Assembly: GCF_003086295.3 (NCBI RefSeq)
Contig: NC_092053.1
Coordinates: 86,241,671 to 86,305,670, forward strand
DNA from: Arachis hypogaea
Lineage: Eukaryota > Streptophyta > Magnoliopsida > Fabales > Fabaceae
Reading direction: 5' to 3'
DNA length: 64,000 nucleotides
In this document: one piece after another, positions 1 to 8,850 of the stretch
Position numbering within the stretch: the stretch's first letter is position 1
Layout of the letters: the number at the start of each line of letters is the position of its first letter
Program-made: the position numbers and the translations under genes
Notes under the pieces: generated by a model
What the model saw: only the letters and a program-made list of their open reading frames with translations
What the model was told of the DNA's origin: nothing
The model's database searches: none

Positions 1-2
1 TT

Positions 3-1172
3 CCATCATCAACTCAGCAACAGACAGAGAACTCTGAACAAAATGCTTCTAATTTAGCAAATCTAGTCTCTGATCTATCTAAGGCCACTGTAAGTTTCAT
101 GAATGAAACAAGGTCTTCCATTAGAAATTTGGAAGCACAAGTGGGCCAGCTGAGTAAAAGGATCACTGAAATCCCTCCTAGTACTCTCCCAAGCAATACA
201 GAAGAGAACCCAAAAGGAGAGTGCAAGGCCATTGACATAAGCGCCATGGCCGAACCTGTGAGGAGAGGAGAGGACGTGAATCCCAAGGAGGAAGACCTCC
301 TGGGACGTCCAGTGATCAATAAGGAGCTTCCCTCTGAGAAACCAAAGGAATCTGAGACTCATCTAGAGACCATAGAGATTCCATTGAACCTCCTTATGCC
401 CTTCATGAGCTCTGATGAGTATTCCTCTTCTGAAGAGAATGAGGATGTCACTGAAGAGCAAACTGCCAAGTTTCTTGGTGCAATCATGAAGCTAAATGAC
501 AAATTATTTGGCATTGATGCTTGGGAAGTTGAACCTCCCTTGTTCATCAATGAACTAAGTGATCTAGATCAACTGACATTGCCTCAGAAGAGACAGGATC
601 CTGGAAAGTTCATAATCCCTTGTACCATAGGCACCATGATCTTTAAGGCTCTGTGTGACCTTGGTTCAGGAATAAACCTCATGCCCCTCTCTGTCATAGA
701 GAAACTGGGAATCTATGGGGTGCAAGCTGCTAAAATCTCACTAGAGATGGCAGACAGCTCAAGAAAACAGGCTTATGGACAAGTAGAAGATGTATTAGTA
801 AAGGTTGAGGGCCTTTACATACCTACTGATTTCATAGTCCTGGATACTGGAAAGAAAGAGGATGAATCCATCATCCTAGGAAGACCTTTCCTGGCCACAG
901 CAAGAGCTGTGATTGATGTTGACAGAGGTGAAATAGTCCTTCAATGGAATGAGAACTCCCTTGTATTCAAAACTCAAGGATCTCCCTCTGCAACCATGGG
1001 GAGGAAGCAGGAAAAGCTTCTCTCCAAGCAGAGTCAACCAGAGCCCTCACAGTCAAACTCTAAGTTTGGTGTTGGGAGGCCACAACCAAACTCTAAGTTT
1101 GGTGTTGAACTCCCATATCCAAACTCTAAGTTTGGTGTTGGAGAGTCTCAACAAAGCTCTGCACATCTGTGA
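3..1172 (+). CDS. R1 gag (C-terminal part) fused to aspartic protease
   Basis: The frame is open from the window edge; codon 99 is only the first internal ATG. The first part is polar, Gag C-terminal sequence that aligns by eye with the R6 Gag at 47161-48117. The retroviral-type aspartic protease follows, with active-site motif CDLGSGINLMP at 654-686 (most relatives here have DLGA or DLGAC) and the conserved ILGRPFLATARAVID near 877-921. No CCHC zinc knuckle is visible. After the protease the frame enters a Gln/Ser/Pro-rich tail with three 33-bp repeats encoding NSKFGV, then stops at 1170-1172. RT and integrase are absent. No premature stop is present, so this copy could still make a Gag-Pro protein; that is inference. 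Confidence 0.85.
   Translation, partial: PSSTQQQTENSEQNASNLANLVSDLSKATVSFMNETRSSIRNLEAQVGQLSKRITEIPPSTLPSNTEENPKGECKAIDISAMAEPVRRGEDVNPKEEDLLGRPVINKELPSEKPKESETHLETIEIPLNLLMPFMSSDEYSSSEENEDVTEEQTAKFLGAIMKLNDKLFGIDAWEVEPPLFINELSDLDQLTLPQKRQDPGKFIIPCTIGTMIFKALCDLGSGINLMPLSVIEKLGIYGVQAAKISLEMADSSRKQAYGQVEDVLVKVEGLYIPTDFIVLDTGKKEDESIILGRPFLATARAVIDVDRGEIVLQWNENSLVFKTQGSPSATMGRKQEKLLSKQSQPEPSQSNSKFGVGRPQPNSKFGVELPYPNSKFGVGESQQSSAHL
1056..1140 (+). repeat. Three coding copies of the AACTCTAAGTTTGGTGTTG word (33-bp period)
   Basis: Copies start at 1056, 1088 and 1121 and are read as N-S-K-F-G-V. The same word without coding function lies next to the 3' LTR and in other non-coding positions. R2 (20064-20160) and R6 (46258-46355, reverse strand) carry the same triplicate at the end of their main ORF. 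Confidence 0.9.
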
Positions 1173-1191
1173 GGCTCCATGAGAGCCCACT

Positions 1192-1240
1192 GTCAAGCTA
1201 TTGACATTAAAGAAGCGCTTGTTGGGAGGCAACCCAATGT
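1192..1240 (+). promoter_or_regulatory. Conserved post-stop block with GCGCTTGTTGGGAGGCAACC
   Basis: It starts 20 bp after the main ORF stop. It contains GTCAAGCTA, GACATTAAAGAAGCGCTT and the inverted repeat TTGGG/CCCAA around AGGCAA. Nearly the same block follows the main ORF in R2, R3 and R6. Function is unknown: RNA structure, splice acceptor region or translation element are all possible. Confidence 0.6.
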
Positions 1241-1373
1241 TTATCTAATTCTTATTTTTTGTTTTTCATATTTTCTTAGGTTCATGATCATGTGGAGTCA
1301 CAAAATAAATATAAAAATTGAAAACAGAATCAAAAACAGCAGAAGAAAAATCACACCCTGGAGGAGCATCTGT

Positions 1374-1545
1374 CTGGCGTTCAGCGCCAGAACAGAGCAT
1401 GGTTCTGGCGCTGAACGCCCAAAATGGGCATCTTCTGGGCGCTGAACGCCAGAACAGGCATGGTTCTGGCGTTCAACGCCAGAAATGGCACACAGATGGG
1501 CGTTGAACGCCCAAAATGGCCACCAACCTGGCGCTGAACGCCCAG
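1374..1545. repeat. Palindromic word array TGGCGTTNAACGCCA (R1 pol-ORF2 spacer)
   Basis: About six imperfect copies of a 15-17 bp palindrome such as CTGGCGTTCAACGCCAG and GGGCGTTGAACGCCC, separated by 15-20 bp of A-rich spacer (for example AAATGGCACACAGAT). Each copy can fold as a hairpin on either strand. The same word occurs in the R1 LTR (4756-4864). Confidence 0.9.
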
Positions 1546-1606
1546 AGTTGGATACAAAGGCATTTTTACATGCCTAATGGGTGCAGGGATGTAAATCCTT
1601 GAACAC

Positions 1607-1693
1607 CTCAGGATCTGTGGACCCCACAGGATCCACTCAGGATCTGTGGACCCCACAGGATCCACTCAGGATCTGTGGACCCCACAGGATCCC
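1607..1693. repeat. 29-bp tandem repeat, three copies
   Basis: The unit begins CTCAGGATCTGTGGACCCCA and ends with GGATCCA; copies start at 1607, 1636 and 1665. R2 has one copy near 20632-20658 and R6 has about one and a half on the reverse strand near 45699-45756, so copy number varies within the family. Confidence 0.9.
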
Positions 1694-1894
1694 CACCTAC
1701 CTCCACTCACTTCTTCTCACCACTCTCTTTTACACAACCCCATAAACACTCTTCCCTAAAAACCCCTCACCAATCACCTCAATCTCTCTTCCCCATAAAC
1801 CTACCTCATAAACTCCACCTACCTTCAAAATTCAAAACCAATTTCCCACCCAAACCCACCCATATGGCCGAAACTTAACCCCCCCTCCCTTCCC

Positions 1895-1903
1895 TATATA
1901 AAG
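1895..1903 (+). promoter_or_regulatory. Internal TATA box upstream of R1 ORF2
   Basis: TATATAAAG in a C-rich leader, 191 bp before the ORF2 ATG. R6 has the same box in the same place (45449-45459, reverse strand). A C/T-rich stretch typical of plant 5' leaders follows. It suggests a separate ORF2 transcript; transcription itself is not shown. Confidence 0.55.
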
Positions 1904-2020
1904 ACCTCCATTCTTCATCAAATTCACACAACACACCCCTCTACACTCTCCTTAGCCGAAACCACATCTCCCTCTCCCTCTCCATATTTCTTCTTCTTCT
2001 TCTTCTATTTCTTTTGTTTA

Positions 2021-2057
2021 TTGCTCGAGGGCGAACAATATTCTAAGTTTGGTGTGG
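2021..2057 (+). promoter_or_regulatory. R1 internal hairpin-PPT cassette
   Basis: Hairpin TTGCTCG-AGGG-CGAACAA (one mismatch), then TTCTAAGTTTGGTGTGG. It lies between the internal TATA box and the ORF2 ATG. Same layout as the cassette next to the 3' LTR (4343-4380). Confidence 0.6.
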
Positions 2058-2093
2058 TAAAAGCATAAGCTTTTTGTTTTTCCATTACCATTG

Positions 2094-3242
2094 ATGGCAT
2101 CTAAGACCGGAGAATCCTCTAGAAGAGGGAAAGGGAAGATAAAAGCTTCCACATCTGAGTCATGGGAGATGGAAAGGTTCATCTCCAAAGCCCATCAAGA
2201 CCACTTCTATGATGTTGTGGCCAAGAAGAAGGTGATCCCTGAGGTCCCTTTTGAACTCAAAAGAAATGAGTATCCGGAGATCCGACATGATATTCAAAGA
2301 AGAGGTTGGGAAGTTCTAACAAATCCCATCCAACAAGTCGGCATCCTAATGGTTCAAGAATTCTATGCCAATGCATGGATCACCAAGAACCATGATCAAA
2401 GTAAGAACCCGGATCCAAAGAACTATGTTACAATGGTTCGGGGGAAATACTTAGATTTTAGTCCGGAGAATGTGAGGTTGGCGTTTAACTTGCCATACAT
2501 GGAAGAGAACGCACGCCCCTACACAAGGAGAGTCAACTTTGATCAAAGGTTGGACCAAGTCCTTATGGACATATGTGTAGAAGGAGCTCAATGGAAGATT
2601 GACTCCAAAGGCAAGCCGGTTCAACTAAGAAGATTGGACCTCAAGCCTATAGCTAGAGGATGGTTGGAGTTCATTCAATGCTCAATCATTCCCACTAGCA
2701 ACCGGTCTGAAGTTACTATAGACCGGGCCATCATGATCCATAGCATCATGATTGGAGAAGAGGTGGAAGTTCATGAGATTATACCTCAAGAACTCTACAA
2801 GGTGGCTGACAAATCCTCCACTATGGCAAGGTTAGCCTTTCCTCACCTCATCTGCCACCTATGCAATTCAGCTGGGATTGACATAGATGGAGATATCCTC
2901 ATCAAAGAGGACAAGCCCATCACTAAGAAAAAGATGGAGCAAACAAGAGAGCCCACTCATGGAGCTCAAGAGGCGCAAGAAGCTCATCACCATGAGATTC
3001 CGGAAATGCCTCAAATGCACTTTCCTCCACAAAATTATTGGGAGCAAATCAACACCTCCCTAGAAGAATTGAGTTCCAATATGGGACAACTAAGGGTGGA
3101 ACATCAAGAGCACTTGATCATGCTGCATGAAATAAGAGAAGATCAAAAGGCAATAAGGGTGGAGCAACAAAGACAAGGAAGAGACATAGAAGAGCTCAAG
3201 GACATCATTGGTTCCTCAAGAAGGAAACGCCACCATCACTAA
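2094..3242 (+). CDS. R1 ORF2: plant retrotransposon-associated protein after pol
   Basis: Intact frame of about 382 residues. ATG 2094 is chosen; the TTG just upstream is not needed. The N-terminus is Lys/Ser-rich (GKGKIK). A central conserved region includes YPEIRHDIQRRGW, LMVQEFYANAW, FSPENVRLAFNLP and WLEFIQ, which I recognise as the 'putative plant transposon protein' family found in Athila-like elements. Residues about 310-370 are Glu/Gln/Arg-rich and look like a coiled coil; the end is basic, RRKRHHH. No signal peptide or transmembrane segment is visible, so it does not look like a viral envelope protein despite its env-like position. R6 has a broken copy and R2 only the last 38 codons. 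Role unknown; RNA or Gag binding would be a guess. Confidence 0.8.
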   Translation: MASKTGESSRRGKGKIKASTSESWEMERFISKAHQDHFYDVVAKKKVIPEVPFELKRNEYPEIRHDIQRRGWEVLTNPIQQVGILMVQEFYANAWITKNHDQSKNPDPKNYVTMVRGKYLDFSPENVRLAFNLPYMEENARPYTRRVNFDQRLDQVLMDICVEGAQWKIDSKGKPVQLRRLDLKPIARGWLEFIQCSIIPTSNRSEVTIDRAIMIHSIMIGEEVEVHEIIPQELYKVADKSSTMARLAFPHLICHLCNSAGIDIDGDILIKEDKPITKKKMEQTREPTHGAQEAQEAHHHEIPEMPQMHFPPQNYWEQINTSLEELSSNMGQLRVEHQEHLIMLHEIREDQKAIRVEQQRQGRDIEELKDIIGSSRRKRHHH

Positions 3243-4342
3243 GGTGGAGTCATTCCTTGTTCTTGCTTTCTCTGTTTTTCGTTTTCTATGTTATGTGCTT
3301 AGCTATGTTTGTGTCTTCATTACATGATCATTAGTAGTTAGTAACTTTGTCTTAAAGATATGAATGTCCTATGAATCCATCACCTCTCTTAAAAAAAATG
3401 TTTTAATTCAAAAGAACAAGAAGTACATGAGTTTCGAATTTATCCTTGAACTTAGCTTAATTATATTGATGTGGTGACAACGCTTCTTGTTTTCCGAATG
3501 TATGCTTGAACAGTGCATATGTCTTTTGAAGTTGTTGTTTAAGAATGTTAAATATGTTGGCTCTTGAAAGAATGATGACTAGGAGACATGTTATTCGATA
3601 ATCTGAAAAATCATAAAAATGATTCTTGAAGCAAGAAAAAGCAGCAAAGAACAAAGCTTGCAAAAAAAAAAAAAAAAGAAAAAAAAAGGGGCGAAAATAG
3701 AAAAAAAAATCATAAAAATAGAAAGAAAAAGAAAAAGCAAGCAGAAAAAGCCAATAACCCTTAAAACCAAAAGGCAAGGGCAAATAAAAAGGATCCCAAG
3801 GCTTTGAGCATCAGTGGATAGGAGGGCCTAAAGGAATAACATCCTGGTCTAAGCGGCTAAACCAAGCTGTCCCTAACCATGTGCTTGTGGCGTGTAGGTG
3901 TCAAGTGAAAACTTGAGACTGAGCGGTTAAAGTCAAGGTCCAAAGCAAAAGAAGAGTGTGCTTAAGAACCCTGGACACCTCTAATTGGGGACTTTAGCAA
4001 AGCTGAGTCACAATCTGAAAAGGTTCACCCAATTATGTGTCTGTGGCATTTATGTATCCGGTGGTAAATACTGGAAAACAAAGTGCTTAGGGCCACGGCC
4101 AAGACTCATAAAGAAGCTGTATTCAAGAATCATCATACTGAACTAGGAGAGTCAATAACACTATTCGAAATCTGAAGTTCCTATAGATGCCAATCATTCT
4201 AAATTTCAATGGATAAAGTGAGATGCCAAAACTATTCAAGAGGCAAAAAGCTATAAGTCCCGCTCATATGATTGAAACTATGTTTCATTGATAGTTTGGA
4301 ATTTATAGTATATTCTCTTCTTTTTATCCTATTTGATTTTCA
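3243..4342 (+). other. R1 3' untranslated region
   Basis: No gene seen. It holds an A-rich run (about 3661-3730), then a region with two related segments around GTGCTTGTGGCGT (3891) and GTGTCTGTGGCAT (4038). Conserved almost base for base in R2 (20950-22049) and R6 (42996-44104). Confidence 0.7.
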
Positions 4343-4380
4343 GTTGCTTGGGGACAAGCAACAATTTAAGTTTGGTGTTG
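4343..4380 (+). promoter_or_regulatory. R1 terminal hairpin-PPT cassette
   Basis: Perfect hairpin GTTGCTTG-GGGA-CAAGCAAC (4343-4362), then AATTTAAGTTTGGTGTTG ending exactly at the LTR. Position fits the plus-strand primer (polypurine tract), although the word is only G-rich with several T residues. Confidence 0.7.
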
Positions 4381-4755
4381 TGATGAGCGGATAATTTATA
4401 CGCTTTTTGGCATTGTTTTTAATATATTTTTAGTAGGATCTAGTTACTTTTAGGGATGTTTTCATTAGTTTTTATGTTAAATTCACATTTCTGGACTTTA
4501 CTATGAGTTTGTGTGTTTTTCTGTGATTTCAGGTATTTTCTGGCTGAAATTGAGGGACTTGAGCAGAAATCAGATTCAGAGGTTGAAAAAGGACTGCTGA
4601 TGCTGTTGGATTCTGAACTCCCTGCACTCAAAGTAGATTTTCTGGAGCTACAAAACTCAAAATGGCGCGCTTTCAATTGCGTTGGAAAGTAGACATCCAG
4701 GGCTTTCCAGCAATATATAATAGTCCATACTTTGGCCAAGAATTGACGATGTAAA

Positions 4756-4864
4756 CTGGCGTTCAACGCCAGCCTTCTGCCCAAATCTGGCGTCCAGCGC
4801 CAGAAAAGGATCCAAAATCAGAGTTGAACGCCCAAACTGGCACAGAAACTGGCGTTCAACTCCA
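4756..4864. repeat. Palindromic word array TGGCGTTNAACGCCA in R1 LTR
   Basis: Copies include CTGGCGTTCAACGCCAG, CTGGCGTCCAGCGCCAG, GAGTTGAACGCCC and CTGGCGTTCAACTCC. Same word as in the R1 spacer, about 100 bp upstream of the TATA box. Confidence 0.85.
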
Positions 4865-4980
4865 CAAATGGCCTCTGCACGTGCAACACTCAGACTCAGC
4901 CCAAACACACACCAAGTGGGCCCAGGAAGTGGATTTAGGCATCAAATACTTACTCATGTAAACCCTAGTAGCTAGTTTAT

Positions 4981-4988
4981 TATAAATA
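4981..4988 (+). promoter_or_regulatory. TATA box of R1 LTR
   Basis: TATAAATA in GTTTATTATAAATAGGACC, a typical plant TATA context. The R6 LTR has it too (42350-42357, reverse strand). Confidence 0.55.
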
Positions 4989-6051
4989 GGACCCTTTACT
5001 AGTCTCTTTGAAAATCTTTGGTCTCAGTTTTATTCCATTAGTCATCTTAGGAGACTATTGATCTCGTCTAGGGGGCTGGCCATCTCGGCCATGCCTGGAC
5101 CTTCACTTATGTATTTTCAACGGTAGAGTTTCTACACTCCATAGATTAAGGTGTGGAGCTCTGCTGTTCCTCAAAGATTAATGCAAAGTACTACTATTTT
5201 CTATTCAATTCTTCTTATTTCTCTTCTAAGATATCTATTCGCACCCAAGAACGTGATGAAGGTGATGATTATGTGTGACGCTCATCACCATTCTCCCCTA
5301 TGAACGCGTGCCTGACAAACACTTCTGTTCTACATGAATTAAGCTAGAATGAGTATCTCTTAGATCTCCTAACCAGAATCTTCGTGGCGTAAGCTAGAAT
5401 GATGGCGGCATTCAAGAGAATCTGGAAGGTCTAAACCTGTCTGTGGTATTCTGAGTAGGATTCAATGATTGAATGACTGTGACGAGCTTCAAACTCGCGA
5501 GTGCTGGGCGTTAGTGACAGACGCAAAAGGAGGGTGAATCCTATTCCAGCATGATCGAGAACCGACAGATGAATAGCCGTGCCGTGACAGGGTGCGTGAG
5601 CATATGATTCACTGAGAGGAGGGGATGTAGCCACTGACAACGGTGATGCCCTTGCATACAGCCAGCCATGGAAAGGAGTAAGACTGATTGGATGAAGATA
5701 GCAGGAAAGCAGAGGTTCAGAGGAACGAAAAGCATCTCCATTCGCTTATCTGAAATCCCTGCCAATGAATCTACATAAGTATCTCTATCCCTTTTATTGT
5801 TTATTTTAATCTAATAAAGTATCATGTTTAAATCCGCCTGACTGAGATTTACAAGGTGACCATAGCTTGCTTCAAGCCAACAATCTCTGTGGGATCGACC
5901 CTTACTCACGTAAGGTTTATTACTTGGACGACCCAGTACACTTGCTGGTTAGTTGAACGGAGTTGTGTCCACACATAGTAAAGAGCCATAATAATGATTC
6001 CATACAATAACAAAGAGTACTACATTAATGTGATCATAATTTCGTGCACCA

Positions 6052-7009
6052 CCTAGGTTACTAGTTTAGCATTTAAACAACTTTTAGAGATTTATTTTGC
6101 ATCTCATGACATTTTTTTAGATCTGAACTTTGTACTCTTTGACGGCATGAGTCTCTAAACTCCATTGTTGGGGGTGAGGAGCTCTGCAGCGTCTTGATGA
6201 ATTAATGCAATTATCTCTGTTTTCCATTCAAACACGCTTGTTCCTATCTAAGATGTTCATTCGCGCTTCACTATGAAGAAGGTGATGATCCGTGACACTC
6301 ATCACCTTCCTCAATCCATGAACGTGTGCCTGACAACCACCTCCATTCTACATCAAATTGAATGAGTATCTCTTAGATTTCTTAATCAGAATCTTCGTGG
6401 TATAAGCTAGAATTGATGGCGGCATTCATGAGAATCCAGAAAGTCTAAACCTTGTCTGTGGTATTCTGAGTAGGATTCAAGGATTGAATGGCTGTGATGA
6501 GCTTCAAACTCGCGATTGTTGGGCGTAGTGACAGACGCAAAAGAATCAAGGAATTCTATTCCGACATGATCGAGAACCAACAGATGATTAGCTGTGCTGT
6601 GACAGAGCATTTGGACCATTTTCACTGAGAGGACGGGAAGTAGCCATTGACAACGGTGACACCTTACATACAGCTTTCCATGGAAGGAGCCTTGCGTGTA
6701 TGAAGAGGAGTACAAGAGAAAAACTAAAATAAAGAAGACAAAGCATCTCCAAAACCCCAACATATTCTCCATTATTGAGTAACAAGTATTTGTTTCATGC
6801 TCTTTTATTCCTTGCAATCAAATTTGATAAGTGAATTGTTTTATTGTTTTCCTGACTAAGAGTTACAAGGTAACCATAGATTGCTTCAAGCCAACAATCT
6901 CCGTGGGATCGACCTTTACTCACGTAAGGTATTACTTGGACGACCTAGTGCACTTGTTGGTTAGTTGTGCGAATTTGTGAAGAATTGTGATTTCTAATTT
7001 CGTGCACCA
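6052..7009 (+). repeat. R2 5' LTR, 3' portion (958 bp)
   Basis: Matches 22641-23598 of the 3' LTR over its whole length and ends CGTGCACCA before the PBS. The first about 550 bp lie left of R1, outside the window. Confidence 0.9.
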
Positions 7010-7015
7010 AGTTTT

Positions 7016-7032
7016 TGGCGCCGTTGCCGGGG
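7016..7032 (+). promoter_or_regulatory. R2 primer binding site, tRNA-Asp
   Basis: TGGCGCCGTTGCCGGGG is the exact complement of the 3' end of plant tRNA-Asp (GUC) with CCA. It starts six bases after the LTR end. Confidence 0.9.
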
Positions 7033-7842
7033 ATTATTTGAGTTTGAACAACTGACGGTGAATCCTGTTGCTTAGATTAGGAAAATTTTGTCTTTTGGGT
7101 CAGAGTCTTTTATATTCTTTTCAAAAAAAAAAATAATAAAAAAAATAAAAATAAAAAAATATTTTTTCTTAGTTATTAAAAATATTTTTCAAAACAAGTG
7201 TTACATTTACTGCCCATTTGGCTAGAGCGTTGGTCTGTGTTCTTGGTAAATTGGGTACCTTCTTTTTAAAATTATTTTTCAAAAATAATTTTTACATTAA
7301 ATCTTGTGCCAAACTTTAAGTTTGGTGTTTTCTTGTTGATTTTTCTTTGGTTTTGGAAAAATCTTATTTTGGTTTTCTAAAAATTTTAAGTTTGGTGTTC
7401 TTTCTTCATGTTCTTGTGTTCTTGTGAATCTTCAAAGTGTTCTTGAGTTTTCCTTGTGTCTTGATCTTAAAATTTTTAAGTTTGGTATTCCTTGGTGTTT
7501 TCCCTCCAAAATTTTTGAAAACAAGGAGCATTAGATCTAAAAATTTTAAATCTTGTGCTATCTTATTATTTTTCTCTCTCCTCTTTAAATTCAAAAATAT
7601 CTTTTCTCCCTATTTTAAAGCAAATTTTCGAAATTTACCTTTAAAATTCAGATTTTTATTTCAAAATTTAAAACCTTTTTCAAAAATCATCATATCCTTT
7701 TCAAAACTTCCTAACCACTTTCTCTCTCCTCATTTTTTTCGAAAATCTTCACCCATTTTTATTTATTTTATTTTTGAAATAAATAAATAAATAAATAAAT
7801 AAATAAAAATAATTTTTTTTACATCATCTCCCTTTCTCCATC
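7033..7842 (+). other. R2 leader between PBS and gag
   Basis: AT-rich and non-coding. It holds three copies of TTTAAGTTTGGTGTT-like words (7316, 7386, 7477) and an AAAT run (7777-7808) just before the gag ATG. The related R8 leader keeps the word copies. Short ORFs here have no family features. Confidence 0.7.
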
Positions 7843-8850
7843 ATGGATCTAAGTGGAAATGAACAGTCTAGAAGGACTCTGGGGTCATATGCTAACCCCT
7901 CTACTGCTTCATATGGGAGTAGTATCTGCATACCTTCCATTGGAGTCAGTAGCTTTGAGTTGAATCCTCAGCTCATTATCATGGTGCAGCAAAGCTGCCA
8001 GTATTTTGGTCTTCCACAGGAAGAACCTACAGAGTTTCTGGCACAGTTTTTACAAATTGCTGACACAGTACATGATAAGGAAGTAGATCATGATGTCTAC
8101 AGATTATTACTGTTCCCATTTGCTGTAAAAGACCAAGCCAAGAGGTGGTTGAATAACCAACCTAAGGCTAGCATAAGGACATGGAAACAGCTGACAGAAA
8201 AATTCCTGAATCAATACTTTCCTCCAAAACGGATGACACAGCTAAGGCTGGACATCCAAGGCTTTAAACAAGGAGATAATGAATCTCTTTATGATGCCTG
8301 GGAGAGATACAGAGAGATGCTATGAAAATACCCCTCTGAAATGCTTTCAGAGTGGGTTCAGTTAGACATCTTCTATTATGGGCTTACAGAAAGGGCTCAG
8401 ATTTCTCTAGATTACTCAGCTGGTGGATCTATCCACATGAGAAAGACAATTGAAGAAGCTCAAGAGCTCATTGATACAGTTGCCAGAAATCAGCATCTGT
8501 ACCTAAGCAGTGACCCTTCCATGAAAGAAAAGGCTAAAACAGTAACTGCTGAACTCAGTCCTGTAGAACAAGCTGCTGAATTCAATCAGCAATTGGACTT
8601 TCTAACAAAGCAGTTAGCCGAATTTAAGGATAGACTACAAGAGACAAGGATGACTAATATAAATATGGAAGTACAATTAAAGCAAACAAAGCAGCAGCTG
8701 TCAAAACAAATAACAGAAGAATGCCAAGCAGTTCAATTAAGAAGTGGGAAAACATTAAATACCCCACCTCAAGGCAGCAGGAAGCCAAGAAATGAGCAAA
8801 CCACCCAAAATCCATCTGAGGACAGTAAGAGCCCGGGGAAAAATAATTAT

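Larger units (their letters stand above)
1..6051 (+). mobile_element. R1: non-autonomous Athila-type LTR retrotransposon, 5' part outside window
   Basis: Seen in order: 3' part of gag with protease, palindrome array, TATA box, ORF2, long 3' UTR, hairpin-PPT cassette and a complete 3' LTR. No RT, RNase H or integrase lies between protease and ORF2. R6 on the other strand has the same gene order, so the gap is a property of the family. The right end abuts CCTAG at 6052-6056, the presumed target duplication, inside the 5' LTR of R2. The left end is outside the window. Confidence 0.85.
4381..6051 (+). repeat. R1 3' LTR (1,671 bp)
   Basis: Starts TGATGAGCGGATAATTTATA and ends TTTCGTGCACCA. It contains the shared GGAAAGTAGACATCCAGG module (4639-4727), a TGGCGTTNAACGCCA array (4756-4864) and a TATA box, TATAAATA (4981-4988). 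The R6 LTR is the same family. No host or element ORF lies in it. Confidence 0.9.

Noticed and set aside
1374..1545. CRISPR array
   Set aside because: Regularly spaced palindromic repeats, but spacers are short and similar, repeats vary, there are no cas genes, and the setting is a plant retrotransposon.
2094..3242. ORF2 as a true envelope gene
   Set aside because: Position is env-like, but there is no signal peptide, transmembrane segment or cysteine pattern.
3661..3730. A-rich run as the polypurine tract of R1
   Set aside because: It lies about 700 bp from the LTR; the cassette at 4343-4380 touches it.
7016..7032. tRNA-Asp gene fragment
   Set aside because: Only 17 nt complementary to the tRNA end, directly after an LTR: a primer binding site.
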